This document shows positions 16,457-25,389 of a stretch of DNA of 33,549 nucleotides, piece after piece. Source of the DNA: Burkholderiaceae bacterium (GTDB taxonomy: Bacteria; Pseudomonadota; Gammaproteobacteria; Burkholderiales; Burkholderiaceae_C). The stretch lies in NCBI GenBank assembly GCA_019234815.1, contig JAFALA010000067.1, forward strand, positions 1 to 33,549, in the 5' to 3' direction. The position numbers and the translations under genes were made by a program. Below the pieces are notes generated by a model. The model saw only the letters and a program-made list of their open reading frames with translations, was not told where the DNA came from and made no database searches. Each line of letters starts with the position of its first letter. Position 1 is the first letter of the stretch.

Positions 16457-16998
16457 AGAATCTTCTGGAACAGCGCCTGATAGGTCTCGCCGGCCGGATG
16501 GCCCGTCAAGGGGTCGCAGTTCCTGGCAAATGCCGAGTCGAGTTCCTGCCAGTCGTCGGTATTCAAGACCTGCTGGGCCACGGGCAGGATCTCGTTTTCC
16601 TCGGTCGCGATGTGGTGCAGGTAGCCGGCGCAATAGCGCTCGGCGAGGGCTTCGAAATCGTGCCGCCGGGCCTCGCCGATCATTTCGAAGGCCAGCAGCG
16701 CGTGGCTCAAGTCGCGGATGGCGCGTCCGCCGCGCTGGTGTTCCTGTTCGAGCTCGTCCAGCGTGTCGCGCAGCAGCGGCGCGCGGCTGCGCAGCTTGGG
16801 GAACAGCAGGTCGCTTTCCTTGGGGTGGTGCAGGCGCTCGGGGAATTCGTCCAGATAGAACAGGATGGCGCGCCAAGCCGTGAAGTCCGGCAGTGCCTGG
16901 GTGCGACGCAGCTCGGCCAGCTGCCGGGCCATGGCATGGAGCACCCTGGCCAAGGCCTGGTGATCCTCGCGAATGATGCGCAGGCTCTGCGGGATCAT
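16438..16998 (-). CDS. Hemerythrin-domain protein
   Basis: A 186-residue, mostly helical protein with the spaced histidine/acid ligands of a hemerythrin: His13 (EDHQAL), His57/His58 and Glu61 (LHHPKES), His87 (EQEHQRGG), and His128/His129 with Glu133/Glu134 ([13 protein letters not shown]). Such proteins hold an oxo-bridged diiron centre and bind oxygen, nitric oxide or serve iron repair; the ligand here is not known. The ATG at 16998, with CGGAGA upstream, is preferred over an in-frame extension that would overlap the transketolase leader. Convergent overlap with the GST-like gene means both messages share complementary 3' ends. Confidence 0.84.
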   Translation of the reverse strand: MIPQSLRIIREDHQALARVLHAMARQLAELRRTQALPDFTAWRAILFYLDEFPERLHHPKESDLLFPKLRSRAPLLRDTLDELEQEHQRGGRAIRDLSHALLAFEMIGEARRHDFEALAERYCAGYLHHIATEENEILPVAQQVLNTDDWQELDSAFARNCDPLTGHPAGETYQALFQKILQATQG

Positions 16999-17134
16999 GG
17001 CGGTCTCCGGATTTTGCTTGTTGCATTCATCATGCCTTGCGAAGAATCGATAGGGCTTGCTCCATGTCAAGCTCGCGCCAGGGCGCCGGATGGTGCAATC
17101 GGCGGGCCGGATTCGGGGCGGCCTGTGCCGCAAG

Positions 17135-17140
17135 TAAAAT
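17135..17140 (+). promoter_or_regulatory. Possible -10 box for the tkt-gap genes
   Basis: TAAAAT lies 37 bases before the tkt start, in a short AT-rich patch (TAAAATCGCAGGTTTTGAG) that contrasts with the GC-rich surroundings. The sequence 17 bases upstream (TTCGGG) is a poor -35, so the element may rely on an activator. Suggestive only. Confidence 0.3.
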
Positions 17141-17177
17141 CGCAGGTTTTGAGTTTTCACCCACAGCAGCCCCCACC

Positions 17178-19217
17178 ATGGCCAATACCACCGCCACCGC
17201 AAAGAATCCCACCCTGATGGCCAACGCCATTCGTGCTCTGGCCATGGATGCCGTGCAGCAAGCCAATTCCGGCCACCCCGGGGCGCCCATGGGCATGGCC
17301 GACATTTCGGTGGCGCTCTGGGGCCGCCATCTGCGCCACAACCCGGCCAATCCGCAGTGGGCCGACCGCGACCGCTTCGTGCTGTCGAACGGCCATGGCT
17401 CGATGCTGATCTATGCCCTGCTGCACCTGAGCGGCTACGAGCTGCCCATGGCGGAGTTGAAGAACTTCCGCCAGCTGCACAGCAAGACGCCGGGCCACCC
17501 CGAGGTGGGCGTCACCCCGGGCGTGGAAACTACCACCGGCCCGCTGGGACAGGGCATCACCAACGCCGTGGGCCTGGCCCTGGCTGAGAAGCTGCTGGCC
17601 AAGGAATTCAACCGCGACGGCCACGCCATCGTCGACCACCACACCTACGCCTTCCTGGGCGACGGCTGCCTGATGGAAGGCATCAGCCACGAGGCCTGCT
17701 CGCTGGCCGGCGCCTGGAAGCTGAACAAGCTGATCGCGGTCTACGACGACAACGGCATTTCCATCGACGGCCAGGTCGCGCCCTGGTTTGCCGACAACAC
17801 CGCGCAGCGCTTCCAGGCCTACGGCTGGAACGTGATCGGCCCCGTCGACGGCCATGACGTCGAGGCTGTCGATGCCGCCCTCGCCCAGGCCAAGCTGAGC
17901 ACCGACAAGCCCAGCCTGGTGATCGCCAAGACTCATATCGGCAAGGGCTCGCCGAACCGCGCGAACACCGCCAAGGCGCACGGCGAGGCGCTGGGCGCCG
18001 AGGAAGTCAAGCTGACGCGCGACGCGCTGGGCTGGTTGCACGAGCCTTTCGTGATCCCTGCCGAGGTCTACGCCGACTGGGACGCCAAGGCCGCCGGCGC
18101 TGCGCTGGAGCAGGCCTGGGACGCGCGCTTCGACGCCTACGCCGGCGCGCACCCCGAGCTGGCCGCCGAGTTCGAGCGCCGCATGGCCGGCGTGCTGCCC
18201 GAGAATTTCGCGCAAGTGGCCGTCGATGCCGTCATCCAGGCCCACACCGAAGGCCAGACCGTGGCCAGCCGCAAGGCCAGCCAGCTGGCGCTGGAGCATT
18301 TCACCGCGGCCCTGCCTGAGCTGCTGGGCGGCTCGGCCGACCTGACCGGCTCCAACCTGACCAACACCAAGAGCACGCCGGCCCTGCGCCTGGAGGCCGA
18401 CGGCTCGGCCAACGGCGGCCGCCACATCAACTACGGCGTGCGCGAGTTCGGCATGGCCGCGATCATGAACGGCGTGGCGCTGCACGGCGGCTTCATTCCC
18501 TACGGCGGCACCTTCCTGACCTTCAGCGACTACAGCCGCAACGCGATCCGCATGGCCGCGCTGATGAAGCAGCGCGTCATCCACGTGTTCACGCACGACT
18601 CCATCGGCCTCGGTGAGGACGGCCCGACCCACCAGTCGATCGAGCACGTCGCCAGCCTGCGCCTGATCCCGGGCCTGGATCTGTGGCGTCCGGCCGACAC
18701 GGCCGAAACCGTGGTGGCCTGGACCATGGCCATCGGCAACGCCTCGCGTCCCAGCGTGCTGGCCTTGTCGCGCCAGAACCTGCCCTACGCCCCCAAGCGC
18801 GGCCTGGACGAGATCTCCAAGGGCGCCTACGTGCTCAGCGAGCCCGCCGACGTGGGTCTCAAGAAAAAGGCCCGCGCCGTCATCATCGCCACCGGTTCCG
18901 AAGTGCAGCTGGCGCTGCATGCGCAGGTTGCGCTGGCCCAGGAAGGCATCGCGGTGCGCGTGGTCTCCATGCCCTCGACTTCGGTGTTCGACCGCCAGGA
19001 CGTGAAGTACAAGAAGTCCGTGCTGCCTGAAGGCCTGCCCCGCATCGCCGTCGAAATGGGCGTGACCGACGGCTGGTGGAAATACGGCTGCGCCGCCGTG
19101 GTCGGCATCGACACCTATGGCGAATCGGCGCCCGCCCCCGCGCTGTTCAAGCATTTCGGCTTCACCCCGGAGAACGTGGTCGACACGGTCAAGGTGGCGC
19201 TGGGCAAGAAGAAGTGA
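17178..19217 (+). CDS. tkt: Transketolase
   Basis: A 679-residue thiamine-diphosphate enzyme of the usual length. The Pyr-binding start has [20 protein letters not shown]. The thiamine motif is [13 protein letters not shown] through [19 protein letters not shown] and the catalytic glutamate region ([19 protein letters not shown]) open the second domain, and [15 protein letters not shown] follows. It moves two-carbon units between sugar phosphates in the pentose phosphate pathway and, in autotrophs, the Calvin cycle. The ATG at 17178 gives the standard N-terminus; there is little ribosome-site match. GAPDH follows 32 bases downstream on the same strand with no terminator between them, so the two are probably one operon. 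No Rubisco or phosphoribulokinase gene is in view. Confidence 0.96.
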   Translation: MANTTATAKNPTLMANAIRALAMDAVQQANSGHPGAPMGMADISVALWGRHLRHNPANPQWADRDRFVLSNGHGSMLIYALLHLSGYELPMAELKNFRQLHSKTPGHPEVGVTPGVETTTGPLGQGITNAVGLALAEKLLAKEFNRDGHAIVDHHTYAFLGDGCLMEGISHEACSLAGAWKLNKLIAVYDDNGISIDGQVAPWFADNTAQRFQAYGWNVIGPVDGHDVEAVDAALAQAKLSTDKPSLVIAKTHIGKGSPNRANTAKAHGEALGAEEVKLTRDALGWLHEPFVIPAEVYADWDAKAAGAALEQAWDARFDAYAGAHPELAAEFERRMAGVLPENFAQVAVDAVIQAHTEGQTVASRKASQLALEHFTAALPELLGGSADLTGSNLTNTKSTPALRLEADGSANGGRHINYGVREFGMAAIMNGVALHGGFIPYGGTFLTFSDYSRNAIRMAALMKQRVIHVFTHDSIGLGEDGPTHQSIEHVASLRLIPGLDLWRPADTAETVVAWTMAIGNASRPSVLALSRQNLPYAPKRGLDEISKGAYVLSEPADVGLKKKARAVIIATGSEVQLALHAQVALAQEGIAVRVVSMPSTSVFDRQDVKYKKSVLPEGLPRIAVEMGVTDGWWKYGCAAVVGIDTYGESAPAPALFKHFGFTPENVVDTVKVALGKKK

Positions 19218-19246
19218 AGATTTTCAATATCCACAATCAGGAGTGA

Positions 19247-20251
<1,005 letters not shown>

Positions 20252-20270
20252 TCGCGCCAGCGAGCTGACG

Positions 20271-20300
20271 AACCCCGCCTTGCGCGGGGTTTTTCTTTTT
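20271..20300 (+). terminator. Rho-independent terminator after gap
   Basis: A perfect 7-base-pair stem, ACCCCGC at 20272-20278 and GCGGGGT at 20284-20290, with a 5-base loop and a run of T (TTTCTTTTT) follows the gap stop codon by about 20 bases. It ends the tkt-gap unit and lies just before the 3' end of the opposing slyD gene. Confidence 0.9.
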
Positions 20301-20321
20301 CAGTGCTGGTTCAGTGCCGAT

Positions 20322-20810
20322 TCAGTGTTGGTGCCCGTGCTCGCCATGCACATGGCCGTGGGCGATTTCCTCGGCGCTGGCGGGGCGCACGTCCAGGATC
20401 TGCAGGTCGAATTTCAGCGCGCGGCCGGCCAGCGGGTGGTTGCCGTCCAGGTGCACTTCGGGGCCCTTGATCTTCATCACGGTGTAGATCTGCGGCTGGC
20501 CGGCGTCGTTGAGGCCCTGCAGCTGGCCGCCGATCTTCACGCCGGGCGGGAACTCGCTGCGCGGGATGACGCGGCACAGGCTTTCGTCGCGCTCACCAAA
20601 AGCGTCGGCGACCGCCAGGTCCAGGCTGATCTTGAAGCCCTTGGCCTGGCCGTCCAGCGCTTCCTCGATCTTGGGCAAGGTGTTCTCGTAGCCGCCGTGC
20701 AGGTAGACCAGCGGGTGCTGGGCATCCTCGATCAGGCGGCCGTGGGCCTCCGAGACCTTGTACTTCACGGTGACGACGGTGTCCTTGGCGACGGTGGGGC
20801 TTGAGCTCAT
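20322..20810 (-). CDS. slyD: FKBP-type peptidyl-prolyl isomerase, SlyD family
   Basis: A 162-residue protein. The FKBP domain opens with VVTVKYKVSEAHGRLIEDAQ and includes PLVYLHGGYENTLPKIEEAL; the insert-in-flap chaperone region is around GERDESLCRVIPRSEFP. DGNHPLAGRALKFDLQI closes the domain as in SlyD. The tail HGHVHGEHGHQH is a metal-binding histidine cluster, shorter than E. coli's. SlyD speeds proline isomerisation, holds folding proteins, and supplies nickel to hydrogenase assembly; no hydrogenase genes are in this window. No clear ribosome site precedes the ATG. It diverges from the subtilase gene. Confidence 0.93.
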   Translation of the reverse strand: MSSSPTVAKDTVVTVKYKVSEAHGRLIEDAQHPLVYLHGGYENTLPKIEEALDGQAKGFKISLDLAVADAFGERDESLCRVIPRSEFPPGVKIGGQLQGLNDAGQPQIYTVMKIKGPEVHLDGNHPLAGRALKFDLQILDVRPASAEEIAHGHVHGEHGHQH

Positions 20811-20879
20811 GGGGTGGGACTTTTAACGGTTCGGGGCCGCGATTGTCGCGCAGCCCGGCGCGGGACGGTTTTGCATTTC

Positions 20880-20913
20880 TTGACGCTTTGAAACCGCCGC
20901 CAGCTTTTAAACT
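20880..20913 (+). promoter_or_regulatory. Possible promoter for the subtilase gene
   Basis: TTGACG at 20880-20885 is a good -35, and the AT-rich TTTTAAACT at 20905-20913 could hold the -10 (TTTTAA, 19 bases away). The spacing is longer than ideal, so this is a weak call. It lies 30-60 bases before the ATG. Confidence 0.3.
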
Positions 20914-20942
20914 TTGCAAGGCCTTCACTTGTCCGTCTCGCC

Positions 20943-23081
20943 ATGCGCCATTCCACGCCTTGCCGCCCGTCGTTTGCACACCGGATCTGCTCGTCTCTGT
21001 GCCGGTTGGCAAGTCCTCTGCTGGTCGTCGGCCTGATGGGGGGCGCGATGGCGATGGGGGCGGCGACGGCGGCGGCGGAGCGGGGACCGGTTCAGCGGAC
21101 CGCGGCCCTGCGCGACGAAGACCCCAGCGGCGCGCGCGTGGTGGTCCGCTTCAAGTCCAACAGCTCGGCCATGCGGGCGGCCCAGCGCAGCAACGCTCGC
21201 GGCGGCACGGTGCAGGCTCTGCGCCACCCCATGCTGGCGGCACTGATGACGCAGCGCCTGGGCCTGGCGCTGAAGGACGGCCGTGCCCTCGATGGCCGCA
21301 CCCAGGTGATGCGCGGCGATCCGGGCCTGAGCTCGGCGGCGCTGGCGGCCCGCCTGGCCACCGACCCGGACGTCGAGTTCGCCGTGCCGGACCGCCGCCG
21401 CCACACGATGTCCGCCGGCACGCCCGACGATCCCTTGTTTGCCGCCAATGCCAATGCCACCGGCACCACGGTTGAAGTGGGGCAGTGGTACCTGCGCGCG
21501 CCGGTGAACGCCGACGTGGACGGCTATCCCAGCCTGTCCGCCATCAATGCCGTGGGGGCCTGGGTCACCACGCAAGGCGCCAGCTCGGTGGTGGTCGCGG
21601 ATGTCGATACCGGCGTCATCACCACCCATCCGGACCTGGTCAACAAGCTGCTGCCGGGCTACAACTTCGTGAGCTCGTCGGGCTCGATGTCGACCTCGGG
21701 CTGGAGCGCCGGCGCCGGCGATCCCGGCGACTGGACCACGGCGGGCGAGTGCGGCGCGGGCTCGTCGGCCGAAGCCAGCGACTGGCACGGCACCCAGGTG
21801 ATGGGCCTGATCGGCGCGCAGACCAACAACGGCATCGGCATGGCGTCCGTGGCGCCGAACGTGATGCTGCTGCCGGTGCGTTCGCTGGGCCCCTGCGGCG
21901 GCTACGACTCAGACATCATGGCGGGCATCCTGTGGGCCGCCGGCATTGCGCTGCCCGCAGACAACGCCTCCATGCCCAATGGCAGCGCCGTGCCGGCCAA
22001 CCCCAATCCGGCCAACGTGATCAACCTGTCGCTGGGCGGCAGCGGATCGTGCAGCGGCACGGTCTACCAGACCTATTTCCCGCAGGTGCTGGCCAAGAAC
22101 ATCGTGATCGTCGCGGCCGCCGGCAACGACGAAGGCCTGGCCGTCAGCGTGCCGGCCAATTGCTCGGGCGTGATCGCGGTGGCGGCCTTGCGCAACGTGG
22201 GCACCAAGGTCGGCTTTTCCGACCTCGGTCCCGAGGTGACGCTCAGCGCGCCCGGCGGCAACTGCATCAACGGCGCGGGAGCTCCCTGCCTGCGACCCTT
22301 GCTGACGACATCGAACGCCGGCACGACCACGCCCGACACCAGCGCCAGCGGCGACATTTACACGGGCAATGGCAGCAACGCCTCACTGGGCACCAGCTTC
22401 GCAACGCCCCTGGTGTCGGGCACCGCGGCCCTGATGCTGTCCGTCAACCCGGCGCTGAAGCCGGCCCAGATCAGCAGCCTGCTGCAGTCGTCGGCCACGG
22501 CCTTCCCGACCCAGCCCAGCCCGGTCACCAGCAGCACGGCACCCATGTGCGCGGCGCCCAGCAACACCGTGCAGAACGAGTGCTATTGCACCGCCACGAC
22601 TTGCGGCGCCGGCATGCTCAATGCCTCGGCGGCGGTCAGCGCGGCGGCGGCGCTGGCGCTGCCCACCGCGAGCATCAGTCCGGCCAGCGCTTCCGTCGCT
22701 GCTGGCGGCTCGGTCAGCCTGAGCGCCACGGGTTCGAGCGCCGCGGCCGACAAGACCCTGAGCAGCTACCTGTGGAGCATCACCAGCGGGGCGACGCTGG
22801 CCAGCTTCAGCAGCGCCACCAACAGCTCATCCGTCACGCTCGCGACGACGGCGCCGGGATCGGTGACGGTGCAGCTGACGGTGACCGACAGCGCGGGCCT
22901 GAGCGCCAGCAGCAGCGCGACCATCACGGTCACGGCTGCCTCGACCGGCACGAGCAGCGGCAGCGATGGCACGAGCAGCAGCAGCGCCTCGTCGTCGCAC
23001 GGCGGCGGCCTCAGCAGCCCCTGGTGGCTGGGCGGCTTGCTGTTGCTGGGCCTGGCGCTGCAGCGGCTGCGCCGGGCTTGA
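20943..23081 (+). CDS. Secreted subtilisin-family (S8) serine protease with GlyGly-CTERM anchor
   Basis: A 712-residue exported protease. A signal peptide (residues 1 to about 46, ending ATAAAE) is followed by a propeptide-like region. The S8 catalytic domain has Asp222 (VDTGV), His282 (DWHGTQV), oxyanion Asn395 (AAAGND) and Ser485 (GTSFATP). Residues about 573-665 form an Ig/PKD-like beta domain (SASVAAGGSVSLSATG to LTVTDSAGLSASSSATITV). Then comes a Ser/Gly linker, Gly687-Gly688-Gly689, a hydrophobic segment starting at Trp694-Trp695, and a basic end RLRRA. That tail is the GlyGly-CTERM signal processed by rhombosortase, and an rrtA homologue lies at 2093-2731. Such proteases are exported by Sec and usually crossed to the outside by type II secretion. 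The peptide target is unknown. Confidence 0.93.
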   Translation: MRHSTPCRPSFAHRICSSLCRLASPLLVVGLMGGAMAMGAATAAAERGPVQRTAALRDEDPSGARVVVRFKSNSSAMRAAQRSNARGGTVQALRHPMLAALMTQRLGLALKDGRALDGRTQVMRGDPGLSSAALAARLATDPDVEFAVPDRRRHTMSAGTPDDPLFAANANATGTTVEVGQWYLRAPVNADVDGYPSLSAINAVGAWVTTQGASSVVVADVDTGVITTHPDLVNKLLPGYNFVSSSGSMSTSGWSAGAGDPGDWTTAGECGAGSSAEASDWHGTQVMGLIGAQTNNGIGMASVAPNVMLLPVRSLGPCGGYDSDIMAGILWAAGIALPADNASMPNGSAVPANPNPANVINLSLGGSGSCSGTVYQTYFPQVLAKNIVIVAAAGNDEGLAVSVPANCSGVIAVAALRNVGTKVGFSDLGPEVTLSAPGGNCINGAGAPCLRPLLTTSNAGTTTPDTSASGDIYTGNGSNASLGTSFATPLVSGTAALMLSVNPALKPAQISSLLQSSATAFPTQPSPVTSSTAPMCAAPSNTVQNECYCTATTCGAGMLNASAAVSAAAALALPTASISPASASVAAGGSVSLSATGSSAAADKTLSSYLWSITSGATLASFSSATNSSSVTLATTAPGSVTVQLTVTDSAGLSASSSATITVTAASTGTSSGSDGTSSSSASSSHGGGLSSPWWLGGLLLLGLALQRLRRA
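22998..23078 (+). other. GlyGly-CTERM sorting signal of the subtilase
   Basis: This codes for residues 686-712: His-Gly-Gly-Gly, a short spacer with two tryptophans, a leucine-rich membrane segment of about 13 residues, and QRLRRA. A small Gly cluster, a membrane span and a terminal arginine cluster, preceded by a Ser-rich linker, is the tripartite layout of the GlyGly-CTERM signal. Cutting is expected near the glycines. Confidence 0.82.
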
Positions 23082-23089
23082 ACTGAAGC

Positions 23090-23824
23090 TCAGCGGGCGT
23101 CGTGCCCGGCGATAGTCGTCGCGCCGGGGGCGGCTGCGCTGGCCGCAGCCGCAGTTGCAGGCGGTGCGCTGCAGCTGTGCAGGCTGGCGCCTTGTGGCGG
23201 GGTCCTGAAGAGGTCCTGCACCTGGGCCTTGAGCACGCCGTCGAGTTGCGCAAACTGCAGCGTGTGCAGGGTTTGCGGGGTCTGCAGCGGCAGCACGCGC
23301 AAGCCCTTGAGCGAGTGCTGTGCCGCCTGGTCCAGCGCGGCCTGCGCGGCCTTCTCGCTGCTGTGGCGGCTCAGGATCATGGTGGGCATTTCCTCGGGCA
23401 TGCCGCTCAGGTATTCGTAGCTGATCTTGAGGCGGCGGTAGGTCTCTTCCTTGCGCTGCTGGAATTCCTTGTTGGGCATCTTGATGCTGGCCAGGGCCCA
23501 GACGCCGCCTTGTTCGGTCTTCAGGTCCTGCCACTGGCCCGCGCCCGAACCCGCATTCAGGCTGGCCTTGACGAGCTGCGCCTGCACGGCGGCCAGGCTT
23601 TCTTCGCGTACCGGACCCAGCTCCAGGCAGTCGCGCGTCTGCAGCGCGCGCGCGGTCTGGGTGGGCAGGATCCTGACCAGCTCGGCATGCTGTTGCTGGT
23701 CCACGCGCTCGGGTTCGCGGTCGCCCCTGGCCTTCAGCGGCGACCAGCTGTCCATCCAGCCGCGCGTCCAGCCAAACACAATCAGGTTGAGCAGCAGCAA
23801 CAGCACGACCAGGGTTCTGAGCAT
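23090..23824 (-). CDS. Single-pass membrane protein, possibly SPOR-like
   Basis: A 244-residue protein with one N-terminal membrane segment (MLRTLVVLLLLLNLIVFGW) and a basic/polar rest, placing most of it in the periplasm. Residues about 145-200 (MILSRHSSEKAAQAAL through HTLQFAQLD) have a strand-helix-strand pattern like a SPOR peptidoglycan-binding domain, but the match is loose. The C-terminus is Ala/Pro-rich and low in complexity. It begins 15 bases after the birA stop on the same strand, so it is probably the third gene of SET-birA-this unit. It converges on the subtilase gene nine bases away. Confidence 0.7.
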   Translation of the reverse strand: MLRTLVVLLLLLNLIVFGWTRGWMDSWSPLKARGDREPERVDQQQHAELVRILPTQTARALQTRDCLELGPVREESLAAVQAQLVKASLNAGSGAGQWQDLKTEQGGVWALASIKMPNKEFQQRKEETYRRLKISYEYLSGMPEEMPTMILSRHSSEKAAQAALDQAAQHSLKGLRVLPLQTPQTLHTLQFAQLDGVLKAQVQDLFRTPPQGASLHSCSAPPATAAAASAAAPGATTIAGHDAR

Positions 23825-23839
23825 GATGGGCGGATCGTC

Positions 23840-24730
23840 CTAGTCCAAGGCGGGGTTGATCAGGCGCACGCTGACCTCGCCGCCCACGACGGGGTGCAGG
23901 CCGGCCGCATTGCGCAGCAGCAGTTCGCCGCGCTCGTTGACGCCGGCGCCGCGGCCTTCCAGCTGCGCGCTGCTGATGTCGCGGTCCAGCAGCAGGTCGC
24001 GGCGTGCGTAGCGTTCGCGCCAAGCCTGGAAGCCATGGGCCTGGAAGTCCAGCAGCCCCTGGATCAGCGGCCGCGCGATGCGCGCCAGCACCTGGGGGGC
24101 GCCGAGGCCGGGCTCGAATTCATCGATGCAGGCAAAGCCGGTCTGGAAGCTGCGCGACGCGTCGAAGGCCTCGGGCGTGATGTTCAGGCCCACGCCGATG
24201 ACGGCCATGCGCAGGGCGCCTGCCGGCACCGTTTCGATGAGGATGCCGCCCAGCTTGCGGCCGTCCAGCCAGATGTCGTTGGGCCATTTGAGCTGCAGGC
24301 GCGGCGTGCCCGAAGGCGCCGGCTCCAGACCTTCGGCAATGGCGCATCCCACCACCAGCGACAGGCCGGACCAATCGTCCAGCGACAGCGGCAGGCCTAA
24401 AGAGAAGGTCAGCGAGGCGCCGGGCAGGGCGTGCCAGCTGCGGCCCATGCGGCCGCGGCCGTGCGTCTGGTGCTCCGCCACCAGCAGGCTGGGTTGCAGG
24501 TCCTGCGCCCGGCGGCCCTGGTGCGTGTCGGCCACGGCGTGCGCCTCGGCGCGTATACGCTCCAGCAGGGCGGTGTTGGTGGAATCGAGGCGCGCCACCA
24601 CTTCGACGCTCAGCCCCGGCAGCAACGGCTCCAGCTCTTGCCAGAGCGCTTCTGCGCCCCAGTTCTGATGGGTCGGGGTCATGCGGGGCAAGGTGGCGTG
24701 TCCTGTGGGTGGGGTCGGCGGGGTTGGCAT
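23840..24730 (-). CDS. birA: Biotin-[acetyl-CoA-carboxylase] ligase
   Basis: A 296-residue enzyme with the biotinyl-AMP loop GRGRMGRSW, LKWPNDIWLDGRKLGGILIE in the catalytic core, and VIGVGLNI. The SH3-like C-terminal domain follows (GRGAGVNERGELLL). There is no N-terminal helix-turn-helix, so unlike E. coli BirA it should not repress biotin genes directly. It attaches biotin to the carrier subunit of acetyl-CoA carboxylase and similar enzymes. The ATG at 24730 overlaps the stop codon of the upstream SET gene as TGATG, which suggests translational coupling; a later ATG at 24682 is also possible. No biotin synthesis genes are in the window. Confidence 0.93.
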   Translation of the reverse strand: MPTPPTPPTGHATLPRMTPTHQNWGAEALWQELEPLLPGLSVEVVARLDSTNTALLERIRAEAHAVADTHQGRRAQDLQPSLLVAEHQTHGRGRMGRSWHALPGASLTFSLGLPLSLDDWSGLSLVVGCAIAEGLEPAPSGTPRLQLKWPNDIWLDGRKLGGILIETVPAGALRMAVIGVGLNITPEAFDASRSFQTGFACIDEFEPGLGAPQVLARIARPLIQGLLDFQAHGFQAWRERYARRDLLLDRDISSAQLEGRGAGVNERGELLLRNAAGLHPVVGGEVSVRLINPALD

Positions 24731-25275
24731 CAGCGCTTGGGCGACAGCATGGTGCCGCGGCAGTGCGGGCTGCCGCAATGGCAGGCGAATTCCTTCTTGA
24801 GCTTGGGGGTGTAGCGTTCGTCGATCACGAGACCGTAATCGTAGAACAGCTCTTCGCCCGGGAAGATGTCGCGCAGCGCCTTGATGAAGACGCGACCGTT
24901 GACCTCGTCGGCCTCGCAGTTGGGCTCGCAGGAATGGTTGATCCAGCGCGAGCTGTTGCCGCCGTACAGGGCGTCGATCACCCGGCCGTCCTCGATGTGG
25001 AAGTAGAAGGTGTGGTTGGGATTGGACGGATCGTGCGGGTGCCGGTCCATGGCCTCGTCCCAGCTGATCCGTTCGCCGGTGTACTCGATCAGCACCTCGC
25101 CGGCCGCCAGCGGCGCGACCGCGTACACGCCGCGGCCGTGCACGCCCGAGCGTCGCACCTGGATGCGGCGGGCGGCCTTGGCGGGCGTCTGGACGACATG
25201 GCTGACATGGCGGGCGGCAGGCTTGATGGGGCGGTGCACTTGCGGCATGTCTGGACTTGGGTACATTGAAATCAT
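24730..25275 (-). CDS. SET-domain protein-lysine methyltransferase
   Basis: A 181-residue protein consisting almost only of a SET domain. GRGVYAVAPLAAGE starts the fold, RWINHSCEPNCEA is the NHxC pseudoknot motif that forms the cofactor site, and GEELFYDYG supplies the catalytic tyrosine. CHCGSPHCRGTM is a post-SET zinc-binding cluster. It should move a methyl group from S-adenosylmethionine to lysine in a protein. Bacterial targets are mostly unknown. The N-terminus is basic (about residues 12-45) and may bind nucleic acid or its target. Starts at 25275, 25266 or 25248 are all in frame; none has a strong ribosome site. It diverges from topB across an alternating purine/pyrimidine tract. Confidence 0.88.
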   Translation of the reverse strand: MISMYPSPDMPQVHRPIKPAARHVSHVVQTPAKAARRIQVRRSGVHGRGVYAVAPLAAGEVLIEYTGERISWDEAMDRHPHDPSNPNHTFYFHIEDGRVIDALYGGNSSRWINHSCEPNCEADEVNGRVFIKALRDIFPGEELFYDYGLVIDERYTPKLKKEFACHCGSPHCRGTMLSPKR

Positions 25276-25291
25276 GGGTGCGCGCCTGCGG

Positions 25292-25328
25292 GTGCGTGCG
25301 TGTACGTGTGCACATGTGCGTGCGCGCG
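25292..25328. repeat. 37-base alternating purine/pyrimidine tract (Z-DNA-prone)
   Basis: From 25292 to 25328 every base alternates purine then pyrimidine, mostly GT/GC/AC steps, with a self-complementary centre TGTGCACA at 25307-25314 region. Runs like this are classic left-handed Z-DNA formers under negative supercoiling. It lies 17 bases before the SET gene start (minus strand) and 61 bases before topB (plus strand). Confidence 0.75.
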
Positions 25329-25389
25329 AGGCCGCATTGTAGGCAGGCTCGCGCGCAGGTACGGCGGGAAAATGAAATTCGAAGGAAAC

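Noticed and set aside
17157..19154. A 665-codon minus-strand open frame opposite tkt.
   Set aside because: Antisense shadow of transketolase; composition is typical of such shadows and no motif is visible.
21485..23086. A second plus-strand frame of 533 codons inside the subtilase gene.
   Set aside because: Out-of-frame reading of the protease; rich in Arg, Gln and Gly, and the true frame contains every S8 catalytic motif.
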